A stretch of DNA of 47,384 nucleotides from NCBI GenBank assembly GCA_013388735.1, contig JACAES010000057.1:1-47384 (forward strand), read 5' to 3'. The position numbers and the translations under genes were made by a program. Under the pieces are notes generated by a model, which saw only the letters and a program-made list of their open reading frames with translations, made no database searches and was not told where the DNA came from. This document shows, piece after piece, positions 1-7,157 of the stretch (positions are counted from its first letter, which is position 1; each line of letters starts with the position of its first letter). The DNA is from Chloroflexota bacterium (GTDB lineage Bacteria > Chloroflexota > Anaerolineae > Aggregatilineales > Phototrophicaceae).

Positions 1-3000
1 CGGCGCGGGCGGGCGCCGGCGACGGGCATCGGCGCGGGGGCAGCCGCTTCGGTGAAGGCGCCCGGCGGATTGATGACCGGGGTGGGGCGCGGCGGGGCGA
101 CCGGCGGCGTCGAAGGCGGCCCGGCGATTCGCGCGCCGCTGTCGGGACGTTCGGCAGCCGGCGGCGGGCTGATGCGCGCGCCGCCATCCGGGCGTGTTTC
201 GGCAGCTTTGACCACCGGTTTCGGTTTTTCGGCGTCGTCCGGCGTAGGCGAGCGGCTGCCAAACGGCTGTACCCCGAACGGGCGCGGCGTCGAACCCAGC
301 GGGGAAGCCGGTTTGTCGCCTTCGGGTCTGGCGGCGGCAGCCGGTTTTTCCGGCTCGGTCTTCGCTGCCGGGGCGGCGGCCTGGCCGTCCTCCGGTTTGG
401 GCGGGTTCAGGTTGCCGGAGCGAATGGCATTCAGCCGTTCCAGACGCTCGGCCAGGGGCGGCACTTTTTCTGCTTCTGGTTTGCTTTCCGCGTCGGGTTT
501 AGGCGTGGTTTCCGCCGGGCGGGGCGCGCCGAACACAGTCGGGCCAAAGCGCGAACGCGCCTCATCCGGGCGGCGCGGCGGCTCGACGTACCCTTTCGGC
601 TGCGCGGGCGGCAGGTTCGCCAGTTTTTCCGATTCGGTCAGTTCTTCATCGTCGTCCAGATCATCCAGATCGTCCTCATCGTCGTCCATCGTCAGATCGA
701 AGGGCGGCTTTGAGGCCGGTTCGGACGGGCGAGTCTCGCCGAAGGGTCGGACGGGCGCGCTTTCCGCCGGCGCGGTAAACGCCCTGGCCGGGGGCGGCGG
801 GGTCGCCGGGCGCACCAGATCGCCTAAACGGGCTGCCGGTTCTTCGGCGGCTTTGGGTGCGGCGGCTGCCGGGGGTGGCGGGGTCGCCGGGCGCACCAGA
901 TCGCCTAAACGGGCCGCCGGTTCTTCGGCGGCTTTGGGCGGCGTTTCCGGGCGTTTCCACCGGCTGGCGTCATCCGGGCGCGGCGGAACAACAGCGCCGG
1001 ATGGCGCAGCGGGCGCTGCCGCCGGGGGCGACGACGCGGGCGCGGCACTGGCGGCGGGCGGTTGGGAAACTTCAGCCGGCGCAGCAGGAGATGGCGCTTT
1101 GGGCGCTTCCGACTTGCCGCCAAAAAACCGTCCACGCAGGCCGCCGCCGGATGTGCTTTCCTCTTTGGGCGCTGCCGCCGGTTTTGGCAGCGTCTCGGAC
1201 GGTTTGCCCGCCGCCGCTTCGGTCGGCTTGCCACCCAACGGCAGCCGCAGCCCGCCCAGGCGTCCGCCCAGGCCGCCGACGCGCGCGGTTTCGTCCGGTC
1301 GGGTTTTCGTCTCCGGCGGCGGCAGCACCGGAACGGTGGGCGCTTCTGCGCCGGTCAGTTCGCCGCTGTTAAAAGCCGAAATCGTGCGCCCGCCAATGGT
1401 GATCGGGATGTTGCGCTCCGGTCGCGGCGCTTCCACCAGGGCAGGCGCGCCGGGCGCTGGGGCAGCCGTCACCGGCAGAGCCGGCGCGGCTCCGGCAGGC
1501 AGCGCCTCCGGCGGTGGGGCGGCCACGCTGATCTGAGGCGGGGCCTGCTGCGCGGCCAGCGCCTTAGCCGCTGCTTCAGCCGCGCGCGCCTGGGCGCGGT
1601 GCTGGCGGGCATCCCGGAAGCTGCGCCCGGCGCTGATGAAAAAGGCCGCCAACTGGTAAAAACTCACGTCGGCGGTCAGCATGATGCTGACGATCAGCCA
1701 GCCGAGCGCCACGAAAAACGCGCCGATTTCGGTGATATTCGATACCATCAGGAAATATACCTGCGCGCCCAGCCAGCCGCCGCCCCGGCCAAACGTCCAG
1801 GACAGCTCTAACTGCACGCGGAGCTGGTTCAGGTTGGTGACGCCTTCGTAGCTGAACGAATCGATAAACTGGAGGAAAATCAGCACCCCCAGGTACAGCA
1901 TCACCAGTCCGATGATCCGCATCCGCTCCACCACCGGCGCTTCGTCCCCGAAGTGGCGGGCGATCAGCCAGATGCCGATTGCCAGCATCACCAGTGGGAT
2001 GGCGGCTGCTCCCCAGCCGAGCAGGTTGGCAAGGAAGGTGTTCACGGCTTCCGTCAGCGCGCCTTTGGTGGTCGAAAGTGAGCTGAAAAACAGCGCCAGC
2101 GACCCTAACACCAGGAAAACGCCCAGGATGTCCAGTTTGTTATCCAGCGTCAGCCCCGCGCCCTGTTCAACTTTGGGCGCTTTGCTCTGGCGCGGCTTGG
2201 CGGCTTTTTTATCGTCCTTTTTGCCCCGCTGGAGGAAACCAAACGGGCCGCTGCGCGCGGCGGCAGGCTTAGCTGCCGCGCCGGGAGCGCCGCCGACCGG
2301 ACGGCTGGCCGCACTGCCGAAACGCGGGGCGCTGGCGGACGATGACGGCGGAGACGAAGCCGGTTTGCCGAACGGCGAACTGCTGCCGGAACTGGGCGGC
2401 GAAGCCGGTCGGCCATAAAGCGAGCTGCTGCCGGAACCGGGTGGCGGAGACGAGGCCGGCTTTTTGTCGCCGGACTTCCCGAAGGGCAGTTTGGACAGCA
2501 AGTTGCCGCCCTTCTGATCGCCTTTGGGCGCGGCGGGTTTAGCCGACGAACCGGCGTCTTTGCCCCGGTTTCCCAGCCCGGACGTAAACCGCCCCAGGCT
2601 GCCTTTAAAGGCATCGGCGGATTTATTGTCTTTTTTGTCGCTGGAGCCTTTATCGCCACCAATCCGTGAGGTCAGACCGCCGAGCAGCTTGCTGCCCGCC
2701 GATGCCGGTTTGTCCGGTTCGTCTTTTTTGGGCGGGCTGCCGGCGGGGGGTGGCGAACTGCTGCCGCTGCCGAATGGCCGCGCGCCGCTGCCTGTCCCGG
2801 CGGGGGGCGGCGAACTGCTGCCGCTGCCGAATGGCCGCGCGCCGCTGCCCGTCCCGGCGGGGGGCGGCGAACTGCTGGCCGGACGGTTCGGGCCGACCGT
2901 CCCCGGCAGGCGGGAGGCGCTGTCGTAAGCGGACGAACGCCCCGCGCCCGGCAAGCCGGACGCGCGCGTGTCGGGAGTGGAAGGTTTGCCGGAAAATGGA

Positions 3001-3140
3001 TTCACGCGCGACGAAGATGAACTGCCAGCATCCTTTTTCGGCTCTTCCTCCTCCTCATCATCGAGTTCTTCATCTTCATCAAACTCGTCGTAGTACTCGT
3101 CATCTTGCAGATCGTCGTACTCGTCGCCGTATTCACGCAT
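1..3140 (-). CDS. ftsK: FtsK/SpoIIIE-type DNA translocase, N-terminal part (3' end beyond window)
   Basis: The minus frame is open from an ATG at 3140 to the left edge, giving 1,046 residues without a stop. Residues 1-30 are very acidic (MREYGDEYDD, then runs of D/E). Residues 30-330 are Ser/Gly/Pro/Ala-rich and disordered-looking. Four hydrophobic helices lie near residues 338-357, 369-392, 408-426 and 467-487, with a GGGWLGAQ stretch before the fourth. This matches the FtsK four-helix membrane domain. About 540 further residues of Pro/Ala-rich linker follow, with an acidic patch (DDDEDDLDDLDDDEE) near 815. In the family the membrane domain anchors a C-terminal RecA-like DNA pump that moves chromosome termini at the septum; that motor is not in this window, so the call rests on the membrane domain alone. 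The linker is far longer than usual. Two in-frame tandem repeats lie inside. GGAAACGGTC upstream gives only a weak ribosome site. Confidence 0.72.
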   Translation of the reverse strand, partial: MREYGDEYDDLQDDEYYDEFDEDEELDDEEEEEPKKDAGSSSSSRVNPFSGKPSTPDTRASGLPGAGRSSAYDSASRLPGTVGPNRPASSSPPPAGTGSGARPFGSGSSSPPPAGTGSGARPFGSGSSSPPPAGSPPKKDEPDKPASAGSKLLGGLTSRIGGDKGSSDKKDNKSADAFKGSLGRFTSGLGNRGKDAGSSAKPAAPKGDQKGGNLLSKLPFGKSGDKKPASSPPPGSGSSSLYGRPASPPSSGSSSPFGKPASSPPSSSASAPRFGSAASRPVGGAPGAAAKPAAARSGPFGFLQRGKKDDKKAAKPRQSKAPKVEQGAGLTLDNKLDILGVFLVLGSLALFFSSLSTTKGALTEAVNTFLANLLGWGAAAIPLVMLAIGIWLIARHFGDEAPVVERMRIIGLVMLYLGVLIFLQFIDSFSYEGVTNLNQLRVQLELSWTFGRGGGWLGAQVYFLMVSNITEIGAFFVALGWLIVSIMLTADVSFYQLAAFFISAGRSFRDARQHRAQARAAEAAAKALAAQQAPPQISVAAPPPEALPAGAAPALPVTAAPAPGAPALVEAPRPERNIPITIGGRTISAFNSGELTGAEAPTVPVLPPPETKTRPDETARVGGLGGRLGGLRLPLGGKPTEAAAGKPSETLPKPAAAPKEESTSGGGLRGRFFGGKSEAPKAPSPAAPAEVSQPPAASAAPASSPPAAAPAAPSGAVVPPRPDDASRWKRPETPPKAAEEPAARLGDLVRPATPPPPAAAAPKAAEEPAARLGDLVRPATPPPPARAFTAPAESAPVRPFGETRPSEPASKPPFDLTMDDDEDDLDDLDDDEELTESEKLANLPPAQPKGYVEPPRRPDEARSRFGPTVFGAPRPAETTPKPDAESKPEAEKVPPLAERLERLNAIRSGNLNPPKPEDGQAAAPAAKTEPEKPAAAARPEGDKPASPLGSTPRPFGVQPFGSRSPTPDDAEKPKPVVKAAETRPDGGARISPPPAAERPDSGARIAGPPSTPPVAPPRPTPVINPPGAFTEAAAPAPMPVAGARPR
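790..939 (-). repeat. 81-bp in-frame tandem repeat in the ftsK linker
   Basis: Two adjacent near-identical units start at 790 and 871, with a period of 81 bp (27 codons); the second is about 69 bp long. On the coding strand each unit encodes a segment containing EEPAARLGDLVRPATPPP. The reading frame is preserved, so this is duplication inside a disordered linker. Confidence 0.85.
2741..2878 (-). repeat. 57-bp in-frame tandem repeat in the ftsK N-terminal tail
   Basis: About 2.4 copies of a 57-bp unit (19 codons) start at 2741, 2798 and 2855. The unit encodes SSSPPPAGTGSGARPFGSG. The copies differ by only one or two bases, which points to recent expansion. Confidence 0.88.
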
Positions 3141-3242
3141 GACCGTTTCCCAATACCACACTCATCATCAGATCGGCTTCAACCTGAAAATCAGGCTGAT
3201 ATACCACTTTCACATCTTACCACAATTTTAGCAGTTTTGTGT

Positions 3243-3248
3243 TACAAT
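3243..3248 (+). promoter_or_regulatory. Candidate -10 box (TACAAT) upstream of the 3339 gene
   Basis: A TACAAT hexamer lies in the AT-rich gap between the divergent ftsK and 3339 genes. A second TACAAT is at 3299-3304, closer to the start codon. Neither has a convincing -35 box, so either could be the promoter. Confidence 0.3.
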
Positions 3249-3338
3249 AGCACGAGTGTTCTAAGCTGGAAATTCACCCTCCCTGCTCAAATCTATGGTA
3301 CAATTCTGATAGCTCGGATAATGATCGGCGGGGTAAGC

Positions 3339-3803
3339 ATGAGCGCTGCTAACCAGCTTTTATGGCGGGTAAACAATGAATACCGCAAGCGGCTTTCACA
3401 GGCGCAAACGCTCTTAAACCTGCTGGAACAGCTTTTGCTGATGCAGAACGACCCCAACCAGGAACATGCCCTGGCCGTCTTGAACTATGCCCGCGAGCAG
3501 ATCGAAGCCATGACCGAAGAACACCGGCAGTGGCGCTACAGCTATTATTACGAATCGGTTGAAACCAAACGTATGGTGCAGGACGATACGGCCATCAACC
3601 AGGCATTGGCGCGTTTTACCCGGATGCGCACACACCAGGAACGCCGCCTGAACGACCTGTACACGCTCATCTTCGATGTGCCGCGCCCCGACCCCAACCT
3701 CACCCGCGTGCCGAACGGCGACCTGTGGATGATGACGCGCCACGCCATTCAGGACCTGGTGATGTTCGACAACTTCTTAAACCAGACCAGCCTTGTCACG
3801 TGA
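3339..3803 (+). CDS. Small helical protein of unknown function
   Basis: I do not recognise this 154-residue protein. It is mostly helical by composition: NNEYRKRLSQAQTLLNLLEQ near the N-terminus and a second heptad-like stretch around residues 60-110. It has no membrane helix, signal peptide or cysteine motif, so it is probably cytoplasmic. I chose the ATG at 3339 because GGGG lies just upstream and the first residues (MSAANQLLWRV) start the helical region. An in-frame ATG at 3321 would add only MIGGVS. The gene is divergent from ftsK with 198 bp between them, and converges on the flavoenzyme gene with a 64-bp gap. Function cannot be inferred from context. Confidence 0.7.
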   Translation: MSAANQLLWRVNNEYRKRLSQAQTLLNLLEQLLLMQNDPNQEHALAVLNYAREQIEAMTEEHRQWRYSYYYESVETKRMVQDDTAINQALARFTRMRTHQERRLNDLYTLIFDVPRPDPNLTRVPNGDLWMMTRHAIQDLVMFDNFLNQTSLVT

Positions 3804-3867
3804 TGCAGGGGCGCCGCAGGCACCCGGTTGCGGCAGCGCGGCAGGATCGGACAGCTTACAGCCGCCT

Positions 3868-5235
3868 TCACCCCGCAGCCCGGTGAGCGGCGGCCCGCCG
3901 GCCATCCAGCGATCCCCCGCGCAGCACGCGCCAGGCGAACGCCGGACGGAACAGCGACTCCGGCGGCTGCATCAGATTGGTCACTTCCAGAAAAGCGCGC
4001 GCCATCTTCGTATCATCGGCCAGCAAAACCTGGAAGCGATCCACGTAACGCTGCACCAGCCGGGACGCCAGGTCTGGCCGCCCGCCCTCGGTGGCCGGAT
4101 AGCGGAAATCCTCGCCGGTCGCCATCAGCCAGGCTGCCTGCACCGCCGCCCGCATCCCTTTCTGGAAGCGCCACCCCACGCCCGGCAGGTCGCCTGTCCG
4201 CAGGCAGCTTTCCAGCATCTCGACTTGCAGCGCGCCGACTGTCATGCCCTGGCCGTAGATCGGGTTGAAGCCGCAGGCCGCATCCCCCAGGACGGCGAAG
4301 CCCTCCGGCCAGCGGGACAGACGCTCGTAGTGCCGCCAGCGGTTTTCGGTGCGCCGGTAGCCGTAAATCTCGCCCAGCGGCCTGGCCTGCCGGATGGCGT
4401 CGTACAGGTCGGGGACGGGCAGGCTGCGGGCGAAGTCCATGAAACCGGCTTCGTCGGTCGGCGGGTAATCGCGGTTCGCGCCGGCCAGCGTCACCACCCA
4501 GCGCCCGTCCTCCACTTCCCACAGGCCGCCGCCGCGCGCGTTATAGGGCGGCAGGCTGGCGATCAGCAGGTCTTTCCAGAAGGTCGCAAACCCGGCGGGT
4601 TTTTCGTACCAGCGGGAAGCATAACCCAGAAAAGCATTGATAATGGTCTCCTGCGGCGCGTCGTAACCCAGCGATTGCAGCCACTCCGGCGCGCGAGACG
4701 CGCGCCCGCTGGCATCCACCACCAGCGCCGCGTCGAGTGTGCGCGTTTCGGCGCTGCCACCGCGTGCCTGGATCGTGACGCCGGTCACGCGCAGGCCGTC
4801 CGGGTGGGCGATCAGGCCATCTGCCTGCCAGCCCTCCAGGATGCTGACCCGCCCGTAAGCCAGCAGGCGGGCGCGCACAGTATGTTCCAGCAGCGCCCGG
4901 CTGATCGAGCGGGTGAAGATGCCGCTGTGAAAACGCGGCCCCCAGCCGCCCCGCGTGTAGATGGCGGTGTCATAACCCAGTTCCACGCGGGATACGCCGG
5001 CGGCGTCCAGTTCGGCATCCAGGCCGGGGAACAGGCGCTGCATGATCTGGTTGCCGCGCGCCAGCAGCACATGAAGATGGCGCGCCTGGGGAACGCCCGC
5101 GCGCGGCTCCGGCCCGGCGGGGAAACGGTCGCGTTCGATAATCGTCACCTGCTCGAAATAATCGGCCAGGACGCGGGCGGCCATCAGGCCGACCAGGCTG
5201 CCGCCGATCACAATGGCGCTGCCATCAGACATCAT
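3868..5235 (-). CDS. FAD-dependent monooxygenase/oxidoreductase (PHBH-fold family)
   Basis: A 455-residue flavoprotein. The N-terminus carries a Rossmann dinucleotide motif (AIVIGGSLVGLMAARVLAD) followed by an acidic residue ending the second strand (IIERDRFPAG). The middle has VVDASGRAS, and the C-terminal half has the second FAD motif, LGDAACGFNPIYGQGM, where GD contacts the ribityl chain. This order is typical of p-hydroxybenzoate-hydroxylase-fold enzymes, including aromatic hydroxylases, halogenases and geranylgeranyl reductases. The substrate cannot be told. Three ATGs cluster at 5241, 5235 and 5232. AGGTGG at 5244-5249 is 8 bp from the second, so I chose 5235. No partner gene identifies a pathway; a cyclophilin lies upstream on the same strand with about 120 bp between. 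Confidence 0.8.
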   Translation of the reverse strand: MMSDGSAIVIGGSLVGLMAARVLADYFEQVTIIERDRFPAGPEPRAGVPQARHLHVLLARGNQIMQRLFPGLDAELDAAGVSRVELGYDTAIYTRGGWGPRFHSGIFTRSISRALLEHTVRARLLAYGRVSILEGWQADGLIAHPDGLRVTGVTIQARGGSAETRTLDAALVVDASGRASRAPEWLQSLGYDAPQETIINAFLGYASRWYEKPAGFATFWKDLLIASLPPYNARGGGLWEVEDGRWVVTLAGANRDYPPTDEAGFMDFARSLPVPDLYDAIRQARPLGEIYGYRRTENRWRHYERLSRWPEGFAVLGDAACGFNPIYGQGMTVGALQVEMLESCLRTGDLPGVGWRFQKGMRAAVQAAWLMATGEDFRYPATEGGRPDLASRLVQRYVDRFQVLLADDTKMARAFLEVTNLMQPPESLFRPAFAWRVLRGGSLDGRRAAAHRAAG

Positions 5236-5274
5236 CCTCATTCCACCTCAATTGTCACACTACCTTCAGTCTGC

Positions 5275-5296
5275 GGGCGGGTTGAGAAACCCGCCC
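5275..5296 (+). terminator. GC-rich hairpin with T-run on the plus side
   Basis: A perfect 9-bp stem (GGGCGGGTT / AACCCGCCC) with a GAGA loop is followed by ACTTTTT on the plus strand. Both flanking genes (cyclophilin and flavoenzyme) are on the minus strand, so the U-tract faces the wrong way for them. It may still halt minus-strand transcripts between these genes or block antisense reading. Confidence 0.5.
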
Positions 5297-5354
5297 ACTT
5301 TTTAACTAACGGCCTCTGAGCGCGCTGCCCGGTAAGTCGGATGCGCGCACCGAC

Positions 5355-5852
5355 TTACGCCTCAACGATGGTGACGGACTCAATCCGGTCGCCCTGCTCG
5401 ACGGCGTTGACCACTTTCATGCCGTCCCCGGTGACTTTGCCGAAAACGGCGTGTTTGCCGTCCAGCCAGGGCGTTTCCACATGCGTGATGAAAAACTGCG
5501 AGCCGTTGGTGTTCGGACCGGCGTTCGCCATACTCAGAATGCCGGGGCCGTCGTGTTTCAGCTTCAGGGCGGACGGCTCATCGTTCCACTGGTAGCCGGG
5601 GCCGCCGCGCCCACTGCCTTCCGGGCAGCCGCCCTGAATCATAAAGGGCGGGCTTTTGATGACGCGATGAAAATTCAAACCATCGTAAAACCCGTCCCGC
5701 GCCAGGAAGACGAAGTTATTGACGGTGATGGGCGCTTCCTTGGCGTGCAGCTTGATGTCGAACTCGCCCCGGCTGGTCTTAAAGTGCGCGGTGTAGCTCT
5801 TGTTGGGGTCAATCGTCATGGCGGGGGGGCTGCTGTAAGTCTGGCGAGGCAT
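5355..5852 (-). CDS. Peptidyl-prolyl cis-trans isomerase, cyclophilin type
   Basis: A 165-residue single-domain cyclophilin that isomerises X-Pro bonds during protein folding. Visible motifs are [15 protein letters not shown] (catalytic Arg in FHRV, plus the FMIQGG strand), [20 protein letters not shown] and the closing [15 protein letters not shown]. There is no signal peptide, so it is likely cytoplasmic. The start at 5852 is supported by AAAGGA 7 bp upstream. Length and motif order are normal for the compact bacterial form. Confidence 0.93.
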   Translation of the reverse strand: MPRQTYSSPPAMTIDPNKSYTAHFKTSRGEFDIKLHAKEAPITVNNFVFLARDGFYDGLNFHRVIKSPPFMIQGGCPEGSGRGGPGYQWNDEPSALKLKHDGPGILSMANAGPNTNGSQFFITHVETPWLDGKHAVFGKVTGDGMKVVNAVEQGDRIESVTIVEA

Positions 5853-5935
5853 GACATTTCCTTTCTTATTGTGAACCCGAAATCGGAATATTCAGTTTAG
5901 CAGAAAAGGCTTTTGCTGGCTTCGCCGAACCGAAC

Positions 5936-5959
5936 AAAAAGCGTATCAAAAAGCGTATC
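5936..5959 (+). repeat. 12-bp perfect tandem direct repeat
   Basis: The unit AAAAAGCGTATC occurs twice head to tail (5936-5947 and 5948-5959). The period of just over one helical turn would suit side-by-side protein binding. It lies about 210 bp upstream of the likely receiver promoter. Confidence 0.7.
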
Positions 5960-5978
5960 ACGAAGATGTAACTTGGAC

Positions 5979-6005
5979 GGCAGCACGGATTTGTTATATG
6001 CTGCC
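5979..6005 (+). promoter_or_regulatory. Inverted repeat GGCAGCA-N13-TGCTGCC
   Basis: Perfect 7-bp arms at 5979-5985 and 5999-6005 flank an AT-rich 13-base loop. It could be a regulator site or an RNA hairpin. No poly-T follows, so a simple terminator is unlikely. Confidence 0.4.
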
Positions 6006-6140
6006 TGATGATGGGAAATCTTTTTGGCGGCCAGCAGCAGAGAGGAGGCGCGGTGCGCGTAAGAATTTTACGAATTTTCGGTTAGAATCTTCTCGCTTTA
6101 TCTGACCAATAGTGGCATGAATCCCGGCTCTGCCCCATAA

Positions 6141-6156
6141 TCTTCATTAATGAAGA
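6141..6156 (+). promoter_or_regulatory. Perfect 16-bp palindrome, candidate operator
   Basis: TCTTCATTAATGAAGA reads the same on both strands. It ends 14 bp before the TATAAT box at 6171 and covers where the -35 box would be. That is the expected place for a dimeric regulator controlling the downstream signalling genes. Confidence 0.55.
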
Positions 6157-6170
6157 CTTGTGTTTGTGGA

Positions 6171-6176
6171 TATAAT
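6171..6176 (+). promoter_or_regulatory. Candidate -10 box (TATAAT) of the signalling island
   Basis: A consensus TATAAT preceded by TGTGGA lies 60 bp upstream of the receiver start at 6237. No good -35 hexamer is seen. The palindrome at 6141-6156 occupies that position, which suggests regulator-dependent activity. Confidence 0.5.
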
Positions 6177-6236
6177 TAAGGTGGCAATCCAAACAAGGGT
6201 CATGCCCAAAAATTGCGTGCAGGGAGAAGGATGGAT

Positions 6237-6617
6237 ATGCCACGCATTTTGTATATCGAGGACAACCGTGAAAACCGGCTGCTTGTCCGCCGCGTTTTGT
6301 TAGCGTCGGATTATGCGTTTGAATTGGAAGAAGCCGAAAGTGCCGTACAGGGGATTGAGCTGGCGCGGCGCAATCCGCCCGACCTGATCCTGATGGATGT
6401 GAGTATGCCGGATATGGATGGCTTGACTGCCACCGGGCAGATCCGCGAAATACCTGAACTTCGCCATACGATCATCGTGGCGCTGACGGCTAATGCTATG
6501 CAGGGTGATAAAGAGCGCACGCTCCAGGCGGGCTGTGATGGCTATATCCCAAAACCGATTGACGTGGACAAGTTACCGGACGAAATTCTGTATTATCTGA
6601 GGAGCCGTCGTCAATGA
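6237..6617 (+). CDS. Single-domain response regulator receiver (CheY-like)
   Basis: A 126-residue receiver with no output domain. The phosphorylation set is complete: acidic pair in YIEDN (E8, D9), phospho-acceptor D54 in LILMDVSMPDMDG, T84 in VALTA and K106 in YIPKPID. I chose the ATG at 6237 (MPRILYIEDN) because GGAGAAGG lies 6 bp upstream and family members start there. An in-frame ATG at 6231 and a TTG at 6213 are alternatives. The stop overlaps the next receiver's start (ATGA), so the two are translationally coupled. Without an effector domain it probably acts by phosphotransfer or protein contact. It is the first gene of the plus-strand signalling island. Confidence 0.9.
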   Translation: MPRILYIEDNRENRLLVRRVLLASDYAFELEEAESAVQGIELARRNPPDLILMDVSMPDMDGLTATGQIREIPELRHTIIVALTANAMQGDKERTLQAGCDGYIPKPIDVDKLPDEILYYLRSRRQ

Positions 6618-7054
6618 GTGAGGCACAGGGCCAGACAACCCATACACCGATTGAACCGGGAGAAGCGCACGTTCTGGTCGTCGAGGACAACGTGCCGAAT
6701 TTTGTGTTGATCGCCCGAATGCTGGCTTTCATGGGCGTGCAGCGCTGTGAATGGAAAACGTCGGGCTGGCAGGTCGTTCAGTTTGCCGATACGCTGCCGC
6801 GCGTGGATTTGATCCTGATGGACATCCGGCTGCCGTATGAAGACGGCTATCAGGCTTTGCAAAAGGTGCGGGCGCATCCCCGCTTGCGTGATACCGTCGT
6901 CTGCGCTGTGACTGCCGAAGCCAGCGAAGACCAGATGCGGCGCGCCAAAAAAGCCGGCTTCAACGGGTTCCTGGGCAAACCCCTGGACGCCGACCGCTTC
7001 CCCAACCAGATTCGACGCCTGCTCTCCGGCGAAGAAGTGTGGGAGTGGAAATAA
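6614..7054 (+). CDS. Single-domain response regulator receiver
   Basis: A 146-residue protein with a roughly 18-residue N-terminal tail and one receiver domain. Acidic pair E24/D25 (VVEDN), acceptor D70 (LILMDIRLP), T100 and K122 (FLGKPLD) are all present, so it should be phosphorylatable. There is no output domain. It starts within the stop codon of the preceding receiver (4-bp overlap). It is of the type usually paired with multi-sensor hybrid kinases, such as the one encoded at 16714-24924. A hairpin follows its stop codon. Confidence 0.9.
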   Translation: MSEAQGQTTHTPIEPGEAHVLVVEDNVPNFVLIARMLAFMGVQRCEWKTSGWQVVQFADTLPRVDLILMDIRLPYEDGYQALQKVRAHPRLRDTVVCAVTAEASEDQMRRAKKAGFNGFLGKPLDADRFPNQIRRLLSGEEVWEWK

Positions 7055-7066
7055 ACCAGGACACCC

Positions 7067-7093
7067 GGACAGGCGGTATCAGACCGCCTGTCC
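7067..7093 (+). terminator. Hairpin after the receiver pair (no U-tract)
   Basis: A perfect 11-bp stem (GGACAGGCGGT / ACCGCCTGTCC) with a 5-base loop starts 12 bp after the receiver stop. No T-run follows. It may be an mRNA-stabilising or attenuating hairpin separating the receivers from the GAF genes. Confidence 0.5.
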
Positions 7094-7157
7094 CGCACCT
7101 ACCCACACATTGAGCCGACTATCGTCCGAAATAGTATGAGTGTATTCGAGTGACGCG

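Larger units (their letters stand above)
5853..6236. other. Intergenic control region upstream of the signalling island
   Basis: This 384-bp gap separates the divergent cyclophilin and receiver genes. It holds a 12-bp tandem repeat (5936-5959), a 7-bp inverted repeat with a 13-base loop (5979-6005), a perfect 16-bp palindrome (6141-6156) and a TATAAT box (6171-6176). It is clearly more AT-rich than its surroundings. I see no RNA gene or small ORF of note. Confidence 0.6.

Noticed and set aside
52..1536. Long plus-strand open frame opposite ftsK
   Set aside because: It is a Gly/Ser/Ala-rich shadow of the GC-rich minus-strand linker. The minus frame contains the FtsK-like membrane domain and a proper start.
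3793..5319. 508-codon plus-strand frame over the flavoenzyme
   Set aside because: The minus strand encodes clear FAD-binding motifs. The plus frame has no recognisable domain.
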